Of a stretch of 64,000 nucleotides of DNA, positions 37,960 to 47,251 are shown in pieces; within the stretch, counting starts at the first letter, position 1, and each line of letters opens with the position of its first letter. Under the pieces are notes generated by a model, which did not search any database, was not told where the DNA came from, and saw nothing but the letters and a program-made list of their open reading frames with translations. The translations under genes and the position numbers were made by a program. This DNA is from Blattabacterium cuenoti (GTDB lineage: Bacteria; Bacteroidota; Bacteroidia; Flavobacteriales; Blattabacteriaceae). The stretch lies in the NCBI RefSeq assembly GCF_014252095.1, contig NZ_CP059210.1, positions 87,773 to 151,772 of the forward strand. The letters run 5' to 3'.

Positions 37960-38044
37960 GGAGAGATGGCCGAGAGGATTAAGGCGCACGTTTGGAAAGC
38001 GTGTTCACAGAAGTGTGTCAAGGGTTCGAATCCCTTTCTCTCCG
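37960..38044 (+). tRNA. tRNA-Ser (anticodon GGA)
   Basis: Acceptor GGAGAGA pairs with TCTCTCC, discriminator G. Anticodon stem CACGT/GCGTG (one T-G pair) encloses TTGGAAA, giving anticodon GGA. A long variable arm and T arm GGGTTCGAATCCC complete a type II tRNA. It directly follows rnpB and is probably cut from the same transcript. Confidence 0.96.
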
Positions 38045-38056
38045 CAGTAGTTTTTT

Positions 38057-39193
38057 TTAAGAGTTCTCTATATCTCTTAATTTTTTTTCAAGTAAGTTTT
38101 TCCTGACTCCCATTACCATATCTATATCTTTAGAAGCTGCTTGTAATTTATCTTGTGCTTGATGAAGTAAAAATCCAAATTTTGTAAACTCCTTTTTTAC
38201 AGTTTCTAGAATACTCCACACTTCAGAACTTCTTTTTTGAATGGCTAATGTTCGAAAACCTATTTGCAAACTATTTAACATAGCTGCAAATGTAGATGGT
38301 CCTGCAATTACTATTTTGTACTTTCTTTGCAATTCTTCTAATAAACTTGAATTTCTTACAATTTCTGCATATATACCTTCAAAAGGTAAAAAAAGAATAG
38401 CAAAATCAGTAGTATGTGGAGGATCTATGTATTTTTCCTTAATGTCTTTGGACATTTTTTTAAGAACAGATTCCATATTTTTTTTAGCCATTTCTAATTT
38501 TTTCTTCTCTCCGAGACTATAGGCAATTTGTATTTTTTCATAAGTTTCCTTTGGAAATTTTACATCAATTGGTAACCATATAATATTTCCATCTCCCAGC
38601 CCTGGAAGTTTAATAGCAAATTCTACTACATAATTTGTACTAGTTTTAGTAATGACATTGCAGGCGTATTGTTCTGGAGCCAAAATTTGTTGTAAAAGCA
38701 TAGAAAGTTGCATTTCACTGAAACTTCCACATACTTTTACATGATTTAAAGTTCTTTTTAATGCATTCACATCTTGTGCTAAAATTTTCATATCTCCCAA
38801 TCCATTCTGTAAGAATAACAATTGATTTCCAATAAATTCAAAAGATTTTCCCAAATGTAAATTCAAGGATTTTTGAAGTTTTTCATTTACACTTTCTCTG
38901 ATATCTTCTAATTTCTTTTCTGTTAATTTAACTAATTTTTCTTGTTCTATATGAACCGCATTTAATTTATGAGATTGATTCTCAAAAGAGAGATTCATTT
39001 TTTCCTCAATAGAATTTTTAAAATCTCTTGTAGATTGAATCAGACCATCTTTGAAATCTTTCAAAGTATTTGCTAACTCATTTCGCTGATCTTTTGATTC
39101 CTCCCTTAAAAGAATTTCCAGTTTTCTAAAAAAATAAAGGAAAAAAACAAAAAAGAATAATAATAAAATTCCTAAAGGATAGTAGATTACCAT
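38057..39193 (-). CDS. rmuC: DNA recombination protein RmuC
   Basis: RmuC is a predicted nuclease-fold protein that limits DNA rearrangements; its biochemical role is unsettled. The 378 residues have an N-terminal membrane segment, a coiled coil (about residues 35-110), and the PD-(D/E)XK-like domain. The domain contains YVVEFAIKLPG, then IWLPIDVKFPKE, and FLPFEGIYAEIV followed by AGPSTFAAMLNSL. The length is somewhat shorter than E. coli RmuC. It lies between tRNA-Ser and the initiator tRNA. Confidence 0.93.
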   Translation of the reverse strand: MVIYYPLGILLLFFFVFFLYFFRKLEILLREESKDQRNELANTLKDFKDGLIQSTRDFKNSIEEKMNLSFENQSHKLNAVHIEQEKLVKLTEKKLEDIRESVNEKLQKSLNLHLGKSFEFIGNQLLFLQNGLGDMKILAQDVNALKRTLNHVKVCGSFSEMQLSMLLQQILAPEQYACNVITKTSTNYVVEFAIKLPGLGDGNIIWLPIDVKFPKETYEKIQIAYSLGEKKKLEMAKKNMESVLKKMSKDIKEKYIDPPHTTDFAILFLPFEGIYAEIVRNSSLLEELQRKYKIVIAGPSTFAAMLNSLQIGFRTLAIQKRSSEVWSILETVKKEFTKFGFLLHQAQDKLQAASKDIDMVMGVRKNLLEKKLRDIENS

Positions 39194-39235
39194 AAAATAA
39201 TCTCAAGAATTCTTTGTTTTAGAAGAAGAAATAAA

Positions 39236-39308
<73 letters not shown>

Positions 39309-39364
39309 AATCCCGTAATATAAAGTTTTTTAGTTATAAAACAAAATTATCGATAAAATTTATT

Positions 39365-40918
39365 TTATCCATTCATAGATATTAGAAATTCTTCATTATT
39401 TAGAGTTCTAGCCATACGTGATCTTAAAAATTCCATAGCTTCTACAGGATTCATATCGGAAAGATGTTTTCGTAAAATCCACATTCTTTGTAATGTATTG
39501 GAATCTAATAACAAATCATCTTTTCTAGTACTAGAAGAAACCAAATCAATAGCCGGATAAATTCGTTTGTTTGCAATTTTTCTATCTAATTGAAGTTCTT
39601 TATTTCCTGTTCCTTTAAATTCTTCAAAAATAACCTCATCCATTTTAGATCCTGTATCGATCATAGCAGTAGCAATAATAGATAAAGAACCTCCATTTTC
39701 TATATTTCTTGCTGCTCCAAAAAACCTTTTTGGTCTATGCAGAGCATTTGCATCAACTCCTCCTGATAACACTTTTCCAGATGCAGGAGCAACAGTGTTA
39801 TAAGCTCTAGCTAAACGTGTTATAGAATCTAATAAAATAACTACATCATGAGAACATTCTACCATTCTCTTAGCTTTTTGCAACACAATATTAGCTACTT
39901 TCACATGTCTTTCTGCAGGTTCATCAAAAGTAGACGCGATCACTTCTCCTTTAACATTTCGTTGCATATCCGTTACTTCCTCTGGACGTTCATCAATAAG
40001 TAATATAATCAAATAGACTTCTGGATGATTAGCTGCAATAGCATTAGCTATTTCTTTTAATAAAGTAGTTTTTCCTGTTTTTGGAGGAGCCACAATCATT
40101 CCTCTTTGTCCTTTTCCTATAGGAGTAAAAAGATCGACTATCCTTGTAGAAAGAGTTGCATTTTTTTCAGCCAGTTTGAATTTTTCATTTGGAAATAGTG
40201 GAGTCAAATGTTCAAAAGAATCTCTTTCTCTGACAAAAGAAGGAGGCCTCCCATTTATTTCAAGAATTTTAATCAAAGGAAAATATTTTTCTCCATCTTT
40301 GGGTGGACGAACTTCTCCTCTTATAGTGTCTCCCGTTTTCATTCCAAAAAGTCTAATTTGAGATTGAGAAACGTAAATATCATCAGGAGATGATAAATAA
40401 TTAAAATCAGAAGATCTTAAAAATCCATAATTTTCTGGCATAATTTCTAATACCCCTTCACTAATTATAATGCCCTCAAATTCATATTCAGGAGTACGAT
40501 ATTTATTAGTAATTTTCTGTGAAAATCCACTTTCTGATCCAGTAGAAAATTCTGATTTATCATTTTTTTTCCAATTTTGAAAATATTTTTTTTTGGATTT
40601 TCCAATTTCTTCTGAAGGTTTTGAATAATTTTTGAAATTTTCTTGATTGGTTAATTTTTTTTTCCCATTAATATTTTCTAAAAATGTGGTCTTTGACTCC
40701 GTATTTTTTCTACCTTTAAATCCTTTTTTTAATAAAGAATTTTCTATCTTTGGATTTCTTGTAGATGTTGTATTTTTATTATTACTATTGAAAATGGAAA
40801 TAATTTTTTCTAGGAGTTCGTTTTTTCGTAATTGTGTGCATTTTTTTAATCCTGAAGAACGAGCAATCTCCTGTAATTCAAAAAGTTTTTTACTTTTTAA
40901 TTCAGTAATATCAAACAT
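39365..40918 (-). CDS. rho: Transcription termination factor Rho
   Basis: Rho is the RNA helicase that ends many transcripts. The 517-residue protein has the N-terminal SAP-like helical part ([20 protein letters not shown]), a low-complexity Asn/Lys/Ser-rich insert (about residues 45-145), the cold-shock RNA-binding domain ([22 protein letters not shown]), Walker [12 protein letters not shown] and Walker [17 protein letters not shown]. The insert is typical of Bacteroidota Rho. With few intrinsic terminators visible here, Rho may carry most termination. Confidence 0.97.
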   Translation of the reverse strand: MFDITELKSKKLFELQEIARSSGLKKCTQLRKNELLEKIISIFNSNNKNTTSTRNPKIENSLLKKGFKGRKNTESKTTFLENINGKKKLTNQENFKNYSKPSEEIGKSKKKYFQNWKKNDKSEFSTGSESGFSQKITNKYRTPEYEFEGIIISEGVLEIMPENYGFLRSSDFNYLSSPDDIYVSQSQIRLFGMKTGDTIRGEVRPPKDGEKYFPLIKILEINGRPPSFVRERDSFEHLTPLFPNEKFKLAEKNATLSTRIVDLFTPIGKGQRGMIVAPPKTGKTTLLKEIANAIAANHPEVYLIILLIDERPEEVTDMQRNVKGEVIASTFDEPAERHVKVANIVLQKAKRMVECSHDVVILLDSITRLARAYNTVAPASGKVLSGGVDANALHRPKRFFGAARNIENGGSLSIIATAMIDTGSKMDEVIFEEFKGTGNKELQLDRKIANKRIYPAIDLVSSSTRKDDLLLDSNTLQRMWILRKHLSDMNPVEAMEFLRSRMARTLNNEEFLISMNG

Positions 40919-41026
40919 AAAGTAATTGGGTTATATTTATGCCACTCTTGGCTTAATAAGACAGTATAACAATTATACAAATTAATTTGAACTTCTAGAG
41001 AATAAATTAGAAAATATTTTTTACCT

Positions 41027-41434
41027 ATGTTCTATCGGATACAAACTTTTTATTTATTTATATCCATATTAGTTTCTTCTATTTCTTTACATTTTTATCC
41101 ATATTCAAAAAAAAATATCCAGCATTCCTTTTTTTTATTAGATAAATTCATTTTAATTTTTATAATAACATGTTTAATTCTATCTGTTTTAAGTTTTCTT
41201 TTTTTTAAAAAAAAACCATTACAAATATTTTTCAATGGTCTAAATATACTTCTAAATAGTACTACTTTTATATTGATTCTTATTTTTTCATGTTTTCAAT
41301 CAAATAAATATTTCCTGTTTTCAAGAACAACTAATCTTTTTCTTACATTTTTATCTATATGTTTCTTATATCTTTCTAGTCAAGAAATCAAAAAGGATAT
41401 AAAATTAATCCATTCCATGAATAGAATACGATGA
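41027..41434 (+). CDS. DUF4293 family membrane protein
   Basis: The 135-residue product has four hydrophobic segments (about residues 7-22, 38-60, 68-88 and 98-113). It opens FYRIQTFYLFISILVSS and ends SSQEIKKDIKLIHSMNRIR. The opening and the charged tail match DUF4293, a Bacteroidota family commonly found divergent from rho, as here. No function is known. It is followed after 39 bases by prfA. Confidence 0.8.
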   Translation: MFYRIQTFYLFISILVSSISLHFYPYSKKNIQHSFFLLDKFILIFIITCLILSVLSFLFFKKKPLQIFFNGLNILLNSTTFILILIFSCFQSNKYFLFSRTTNLFLTFLSICFLYLSSQEIKKDIKLIHSMNRIR

Positions 41435-41473
41435 CAGATGAAATAGATATTTCAAATCTTTTTACTAAAAAAA

Positions 41474-42565
41474 ATGAAAAACATTTCATTAATTAAGAAA
41501 TTTGAAATTCTTGAAAAAGAATTTCATAAAATTTCAAATTCCATTATACAACCTCATATTGTATCTAATCAAAAAAAATATAAAACATTATTAAAAAAGT
41601 ATCGAAACTTAGAAAAAATAGTAACTATTTATGAAAAATACAAAAAAAAGTTAACAGCTCTTCAAGAAGCTAACTTTATTTTAAAAAATGATTCAGATCC
41701 AGAAATGAAAGAAATAGCTTTTTTGGAAAAAAATAAAATTTTAGAAGATCTGTCTGATATTGAAAAAAAATCAGATAATCTACTATTTTCTCTTTTTCCT
41801 ACAGGAAAAGAAAATAGAGTAGAAGACGATCATAGAAACGCTATTGTAGAATTACGTTCTGGAACAGGAGGTGATGAGGCTTGTCTTTTTGTAGAAGATA
41901 TATTACGAATGTATATAATGTATTTTAAACAAGTAGGTTGGAAATATAAAATTCTCCATGCTCAAAAAGGAGGAATACAAGGTTACAAAGAAATAATTTT
42001 AGATGTCAGTGGAAAAGAAGAAGTTTATGGAAATTTAAAATTTGAATCTGGAGTACACAGAGTTCAAAGAATTCCAAAAACAGAATCTCAAGGTAGAGTA
42101 CACACATCTGCTATCACTGTAGCAGTTCTACCTGAGATAAAAGATATAGAAATGAAAATTCATATATCGGATATAAAAAAAGACACATTTCGATCCAGTG
42201 GATCTGGAGGACAACATGTCAATAAAACAGAATCAGCTGTACGATTAACACATATTCCAACTAAAATCACAGTGGAATGTCAAGAAGAACGTTCGCAACA
42301 CAAAAATTTTGAAAAAGCTATGAACGTTTTACGATCACGTATTTATCAAAATGAAAAGGAAAAAAGATTGAAAGAACGATCTATTAAGAGAAAATCTTTA
42401 GTTTCTACAGGAGATAGATCCGTAAAAATACGAACCTATAATTATCCTAAAGGAAGAGTGACGGATCATAGAATTCATAAATCCATTTATAATCTTGTAG
42501 GATTCATGAACGGAAATATTCAAGAAATGATTAATTTCTTAAAATTATCTGAAAAAAATCAATAA
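41474..42565 (+). CDS. prfA: Peptide chain release factor 1
   Basis: RF1 ends translation at UAA and UAG. The 363 residues include the GGQ peptidyl-hydrolysis motif in SSGSGGQHVNKTESAV (near residue 245) and a PxT-type recognition loop region ahead of it (IPKTESQGRVHTSA is the neighbouring conserved block). The length and domain order are normal. UGA is used as a stop codon in this window, so RF2 should also exist elsewhere. Its end overlaps the convergent accC by seven bases. Confidence 0.96.
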   Translation: MKNISLIKKFEILEKEFHKISNSIIQPHIVSNQKKYKTLLKKYRNLEKIVTIYEKYKKKLTALQEANFILKNDSDPEMKEIAFLEKNKILEDLSDIEKKSDNLLFSLFPTGKENRVEDDHRNAIVELRSGTGGDEACLFVEDILRMYIMYFKQVGWKYKILHAQKGGIQGYKEIILDVSGKEEVYGNLKFESGVHRVQRIPKTESQGRVHTSAITVAVLPEIKDIEMKIHISDIKKDTFRSSGSGGQHVNKTESAVRLTHIPTKITVECQEERSQHKNFEKAMNVLRSRIYQNEKEKRLKERSIKRKSLVSTGDRSVKIRTYNYPKGRVTDHRIHKSIYNLVGFMNGNIQEMINFLKLSEKNQ

Positions 42566-43935
42566 TTCGGATTTGATTCATTTTTATAAAAATTTGAATC
42601 TAAATGAAGTGTATCTAAAAAATTTGTATTATAATTTCCTTTCAAAAAGTTATTATTTTGCATAAGCTGTTTATGAAAAGGGATAGTCGTACGAATCCCT
42701 TCTATTACAAATTCATCTAATGAACGACGCATTTTTTCAATAGTTTCTTTTCTACTTTTTGCTGTAGTGATAACTTTAGCAATCATAGAATCATAATAAT
42801 GTGGGACTCTATATCCTGCATAAACATGGGTGTCTACACGAACCCCTTTTCCTCCTGGTAAATGCATTTGAGTAATTTTCCCAGGCATAGGACGAAAATC
42901 TTGAGAAGGTTCTTCTGCATTAATTCTACATTCCATAGAATACATTTTTGGATAAAAGTTTTTTCCAGAAAGTTTTTTTCCATTAGCTAAAAAAATTTGT
43001 TCTTGTATAAGGTCTAAACCAGTTATTTCTTCTGTAATAGGATGTTCTACTTGAATTCTAGTATTCATTTCCATAAAATAAAAATTACGATTTTTATCTA
43101 CTAAAAATTCTATCGTTCCTACTCCTTCATAACGAATAAATTCAGCAGCTTTTATGGCTGCTTCTCCCATTTTTTTTCTCAAAGAAGAAGTTAAAAAAGG
43201 AGAAGGGGCTTCTTCCAACAGTTTTTGATTTCTTCTTTGAATGGAACAATCTCTTTCGGATAGATGACAAGCTTTTCCATATTGATCACTAATAATTTGT
43301 ATTTCTATATGTCTTGGATTGAGAATTAATTTTTCTATATACATATCTTTTTTTCCAAAAAAAGCAAAAGATTCTTTTTTTGCTTCTTCCCAAGAACGTT
43401 TTAATCCTTTTTTATCTAAAACAGATCGTATTCCTTTTCCACCTCCTCCAGAAACCGCTTTGATAATGAGAGGATATCCTATTTGTTCTGCAATTCTTTC
43501 TATTTCCTTATAAGAAGATTTTAAAAAAAAATCTGATCCAGGAAGACACGAGATTCCAGCTTTTTTCATAGTTTTTTTAGCTGAAATTTTATTTCCCATC
43601 TGAATAATATGATTTGGAAGTGGACCGATAAACTTAATTCTATGTTTTTTACACATAGATGAAAAATATGCATTTTCAGATAAAAAACCATATCCAGGAT
43701 GAATGGCATCTGCATTTGTAATTTCTGCCGCAGATATTAAATTTGGAACATTTAAATACGATTGATATGGAGAAGCAGGACCAATACAGACTGCTTCATC
43801 TGCAAAATAAACATGAAGACTATGTTTATCGGCGGTAGAATAAACCGCTACCGTTTTTATCCCCATTTCTTTAGCCGTACGTATCACTCGTAAGGCAATT
43901 TCTCCACGATTAGCAATTAATATTTTTTTAAACAT
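42559..43935 (-). CDS. accC: Acetyl-CoA carboxylase, biotin carboxylase subunit
   Basis: AccC carboxylates the biotin on AccB using ATP and bicarbonate. The 458 residues begin FKKILIANRGEIALRVIRTA. They show the ATP-grasp glycine loop GGGGKGIRSV, the HIEIQIISDQYG segment, MEMNTRIQVEHPITEEITG with the catalytic arginine, and the lid region. It is full length. It lies 19 bases after accB on the minus strand in rpmF-accB-accC. The carboxyltransferase genes accA and accD are not in the window. Confidence 0.97.
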   Translation of the reverse strand: MFKKILIANRGEIALRVIRTAKEMGIKTVAVYSTADKHSLHVYFADEAVCIGPASPYQSYLNVPNLISAAEITNADAIHPGYGFLSENAYFSSMCKKHRIKFIGPLPNHIIQMGNKISAKKTMKKAGISCLPGSDFFLKSSYKEIERIAEQIGYPLIIKAVSGGGGKGIRSVLDKKGLKRSWEEAKKESFAFFGKKDMYIEKLILNPRHIEIQIISDQYGKACHLSERDCSIQRRNQKLLEEAPSPFLTSSLRKKMGEAAIKAAEFIRYEGVGTIEFLVDKNRNFYFMEMNTRIQVEHPITEEITGLDLIQEQIFLANGKKLSGKNFYPKMYSMECRINAEEPSQDFRPMPGKITQMHLPGGKGVRVDTHVYAGYRVPHYYDSMIAKVITTAKSRKETIEKMRRSLDEFVIEGIRTTIPFHKQLMQNNNFLKGNYNTNFLDTLHLDSNFYKNESNPNY

Positions 43936-43954
43936 ACATTGATGATGTCTCCTT

Positions 43955-44428
43955 TTAATAATTAGGATCTAACATAAATAAAGGTTGATCATAATCAACT
44001 GGAGTAGAGTCTTCTACAAGAATTTTTACGATTTTTCCATCTACTTCAGATTCTATATCATTAAATAGTTTCATAGCTTCTATTACACAAATTTTTGTTC
44101 CTATTTTCACCTGATCGCCTACTTTCACAAAGGGATCTTTATCTGGATGAGGTCTACGATAGAAAGTTCCAATCATAGGAGATTTAATAATAATGTACTG
44201 ATTTTTATCAGATTTTTTTTCCATTTCTAATTTAGAAAACCTATCGGAAAAATCCGAAATAGGAGAATAAACTCTTCTGTTCCTGGATAAAATTGGGTTC
44301 AATAACTTTTTTCTTTTTTTTCTGTTATTCTTAATATGAATTTGAGTTTCTCCTATCTTCACTCTTATTTCACGAATATTAGATTTAGAAATCAATTGAA
44401 TCAGTGATTTAATATTTTTAAAATCCAT
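43955..44428 (-). CDS. accB: Acetyl-CoA carboxylase, biotin carboxyl carrier protein
   Basis: AccB carries the carboxyl group on biotin between the two half-reactions. The 157 residues have an N-terminal helix (LIQLISKSNIREIRVKIGE), a flexible Lys/Arg-rich linker, and the biotinyl domain starting IIKSPMIGTFYRRP. The biotinylated lysine is in CVIEAMKLFNDIES. The length is normal. It sits between rpmF and accC on the minus strand. Confidence 0.97.
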   Translation of the reverse strand: MDFKNIKSLIQLISKSNIREIRVKIGETQIHIKNNRKKRKKLLNPILSRNRRVYSPISDFSDRFSKLEMEKKSDKNQYIIIKSPMIGTFYRRPHPDKDPFVKVGDQVKIGTKICVIEAMKLFNDIESEVDGKIVKILVEDSTPVDYDQPLFMLDPNY

Positions 44429-44460
44429 AAATTTTACCGAAGATCTACCTATTATTATGA

Positions 44461-44655
44461 TTACATGGATGGATTATCTTTTTTCAATACCATTTTTCCT
44501 CTATAATAGAGTTTTCCTTCATGCCAATAAGCATGGTGATATAAGTGTTTTTGGTGATTTAAAGGACATGTAACTAATAATGGTTCCTGTATTTTTAAAT
44601 GAGTTCTTCTTTTATTTCTTCTAGATTTAGATTGCCTTCTTTTAGGATGTGCCAT
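44461..44655 (-). CDS. rpmF: 50S ribosomal protein L32
   Basis: L32 is a small large-subunit protein. I start at MAHPKRRQSKSRRNKRRTHL (44655), the invariant opening, not at an in-frame ATG 24 codons upstream. The 64 residues contain one Cys (LVTCPLNHQ) instead of the two CxxC pairs of the zinc form. It is the first gene of the rpmF-accB-accC group, linking ribosome and fatty-acid genes as in many bacteria. Confidence 0.95.
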   Translation of the reverse strand: MAHPKRRQSKSRRNKRRTHLKIQEPLLVTCPLNHQKHLYHHAYWHEGKLYYRGKMVLKKDNPSM

Positions 44656-44744
44656 GATAATGTACTCTTTTAATAAATCACTAATAAAAATAATTTTTTT
44701 ATATTTAATGATTGTAATCCTAATCAATTTTTCTTTATTTTTTT

Positions 44745-46217
44745 ATGCATCAATTAACTAAACGTAGTGTGGATTATTCCAAATGGTATAATGAAATTAT
44801 CATTAGATCTGGTTTAGCAGAATTTTCCGGAATTCGTGGTTTTATGATTATAAAGCCATATGGTTTTTCTATATGGGAAATCATCAAAAAAACATTAGAC
44901 AAAATGTTTAAAGAAACGGGACATAAAAATGTTTATTTTCCTATGCTTATTCCTAAATCTTCTTTTTCAAAAGAAAAAAAACATATTGAAAATTTTTCTA
45001 GAGAATGTGCTATAGTCACGCATTGTAGGTTGAAAAAAAATACAGATAGAGAAGAATTAACTGTAGATCCAAAATCTAAACTTCAAGAAGAATTAGTGAT
45101 TCGACCTACTTCTGAAAGTATCATATGGAAAACTTTTAGACATTGGATTCATTCTTATAGAGATCTTCCTCTTCTTTTGAATCAATGGGGAAATGCTATT
45201 AGATGGGAAATGCGAACCCGTTTATTTTTAAGAACTTCTGAATTTTTATGGCAAGAAGGTCATACAGCTCATTCTACTGAAAAAGAAGCCATAGAAGAAA
45301 CTAAAAAAATATTAAATATTTATGCAGATTTTTCTGAAAAAATTATGGCAATTCCTGTAGTTCAAGGAATTAAACCTTACATGGATAAATTTTCTGGTTC
45401 TGAAACAACATTTAGTCTAGAGGCCATGATGCAAGATGGAAAAGCGTTACAAATTGGAACTTCACATTTTCTTGGACAAAATTTTTCAAAAGCTTTCGAT
45501 GTGAAATTCACTAATAAAAATGGAAAGAAAGAATATGTCTGGTCTACATCTTGGGGGGTTTCGACTAGATTAATAGGTGGAATAGTTATGTTACACTCAG
45601 ATGATCATGGACTGATATTACCTCCCAGAATAGCTCCTATACAAATAGTTATTATACCTATATATAAAAACAAGCAAGAATTAAGTAAAATAAATGAAAT
45701 AGCTGAAAGGATCCAAAACATTATAGAAGAAAAAGGATTCAGTGTGAAATATGATAACAGAGAGATTTTTACTCCTGGATGGAAATTTCATGAATACGAA
45801 ATGAAGGGGGTCCCTATACGAATTAACATTGGATTGGATGAAATCATAAAAGAAAAAGCAGAAGTTTTTAGAAGAGATACTTACGAAAAAGTAGATGTTT
45901 CTTTGAATCAGATTATCACTTTTATTCCACAACTTCTTGAGAAAATACAAAAGAATCTCTATCAAAGAGCTTTAACTAGAACAAAAAAATTGACCATGAT
46001 TTCAGATCATTATGAGGATTTTAAAAAAAAAATAAACAGTGTAGGAGGTTTTATCCTTGCTCATTGGGATGGGACAAAAAGTACAGGGAAAAAAATTCAA
46101 GAAGAAACGGAAGCTACTATACGTTGTATTCCAATTTCTACTAAAAAAGAAGAAGGAAAGTGTATTTATTCTGGAAATCCTTCTTCTCAAAGAGTTTTTT
46201 TTGCAAAATCTTATTAA
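44745..46217 (+). CDS. proS: Proline--tRNA ligase (short, archaeal/eukaryotic-like form)
   Basis: ProS charges tRNA-Pro. The 490-residue class II synthetase has motif 2 (NQWGNAIRWEMRTRLFLRTSEFLWQEG region) and motif 3 (GLILPPRIAPIQIVIIP as the anticodon-domain junction). It lacks the editing insertion of the long bacterial form, so it is the archaeal/eukaryotic-like type found in Bacteroidota and some other bacteria. A C-terminal extension after the anticodon domain is present. It is divergent from rpmF and its stop is two bases from the convergent pyrD end. Confidence 0.96.
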   Translation: MHQLTKRSVDYSKWYNEIIIRSGLAEFSGIRGFMIIKPYGFSIWEIIKKTLDKMFKETGHKNVYFPMLIPKSSFSKEKKHIENFSRECAIVTHCRLKKNTDREELTVDPKSKLQEELVIRPTSESIIWKTFRHWIHSYRDLPLLLNQWGNAIRWEMRTRLFLRTSEFLWQEGHTAHSTEKEAIEETKKILNIYADFSEKIMAIPVVQGIKPYMDKFSGSETTFSLEAMMQDGKALQIGTSHFLGQNFSKAFDVKFTNKNGKKEYVWSTSWGVSTRLIGGIVMLHSDDHGLILPPRIAPIQIVIIPIYKNKQELSKINEIAERIQNIIEEKGFSVKYDNREIFTPGWKFHEYEMKGVPIRINIGLDEIIKEKAEVFRRDTYEKVDVSLNQIITFIPQLLEKIQKNLYQRALTRTKKLTMISDHYEDFKKKINSVGGFILAHWDGTKSTGKKIQEETEATIRCIPISTKKEEGKCIYSGNPSSQRVFFAKSY

Positions 46218-46218
46218 T

Positions 46219-47172
46219 TTAAGGAAATTCAATCACGTTTAGTTTTCCTATAAATCTATTTATAGATGGAAATTTTTTTTTTTGCAGAAGATCAACTAAT
46301 TCTTTTCTCAATCTATCAAAAACAGTAACCCCTTCTTTTATAAATTGTGTTCCTATTTGAACCGCTGAGGCTCCACACAATATGTGTTCAAAAATATCTT
46401 TTCCGGAACAAATTCCCCCACAACCTATTATAGGAATCTCTTTTCGGAGATAAGTATAAAATTGACGAATATTTGCTAATGCAAATGGTTTGATAGTTTT
46501 TCCTCCTATCCCTCCAAAACCCATTTTTGGTTGAATTACCACAGTTTCTTTCTTGATATCAATGAAAAGACCATTAGGTAAACTATTAATACAGGTAACA
46601 AAGAAAATAGGATATTTATTTAAAATACAAGCCATTTTTTTAATATGTCTATTTTCAAAATAAGGTGGCAACTTAACTCCTAAAGGTTTTTTATAAAATT
46701 TAAATATCTTTTCGAAAAAATTCGAAATATGATTAAAATCATAACCTAATACTTTATCTTTTCCAATAATATTTGGACAAGATAAATTTAATTCTACTGC
46801 ACTGATACGGGAAGAAAGATTGGCTTTATGAAGAAGAAGATAATTTTCCTCTATAGAAAGTCCTGATATAGATAAGAAAAAAGGTTTTTTAAGATTTTTT
46901 TTTTCTAAAAAATCTAAATAAAAATCTATTCCAAGATTTGGGAGGCCCATAGAATTAATGCTTCCAATATTCCATCCAAAATATCTAGGTTCTAAATTTC
47001 CTTTTCTTGGTTTCAAGGTACAACTCTTTGTTACAACAGCTCCTGAAGAGCTAGTAATCAATTTTTTAAGATCTTTTTCTGTAGTACAAAGTACTCCTGA
47101 AGCATTCATAATACAAGAAGAAAGTTGGATCCCATTTATATCAGCAGATATATCTATTTTCTTTTTTTTCAT
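46219..47172 (-). CDS. pyrD: Dihydroorotate dehydrogenase, class 1A (fumarate-type)
   Basis: PyrD oxidises dihydroorotate to orotate. The active-site cysteine motif ELNLSCPN, the GVKLPPYFENRHI segment, and GFGGIGGKTIKPFALANIR are those of the soluble class 1A enzymes (as in Lactococcus PyrDA), which use fumarate as electron acceptor, rather than the membrane, quinone-linked class 2. I start at 47172 (317 residues); an ATG at 47178 and a longer frame from 47214 exist. It is divergent from the pyrE-pyrF fusion by under 80 bases. Confidence 0.92.
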   Translation of the reverse strand: MKKKKIDISADINGIQLSSCIMNASGVLCTTEKDLKKLITSSSGAVVTKSCTLKPRKGNLEPRYFGWNIGSINSMGLPNLGIDFYLDFLEKKNLKKPFFLSISGLSIEENYLLLHKANLSSRISAVELNLSCPNIIGKDKVLGYDFNHISNFFEKIFKFYKKPLGVKLPPYFENRHIKKMACILNKYPIFFVTCINSLPNGLFIDIKKETVVIQPKMGFGGIGGKTIKPFALANIRQFYTYLRKEIPIIGCGGICSGKDIFEHILCGASAVQIGTQFIKEGVTVFDRLRKELVDLLQKKKFPSINRFIGKLNVIEFP

Positions 47173-47251
47173 GATCATAGAAATTGTATAAGTAATATAA
47201 TACAAAACCCACAAGGAGAAAATTTTTAACTTTAACCAAAAAAGGTTTTTT

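Noticed and set aside
40647-40925. 92-residue plus-strand frame opposite the rho N-terminus
   Set aside because: It mirrors the Lys/Asn-rich low-complexity part of Rho; a Phe-rich antisense shadow.
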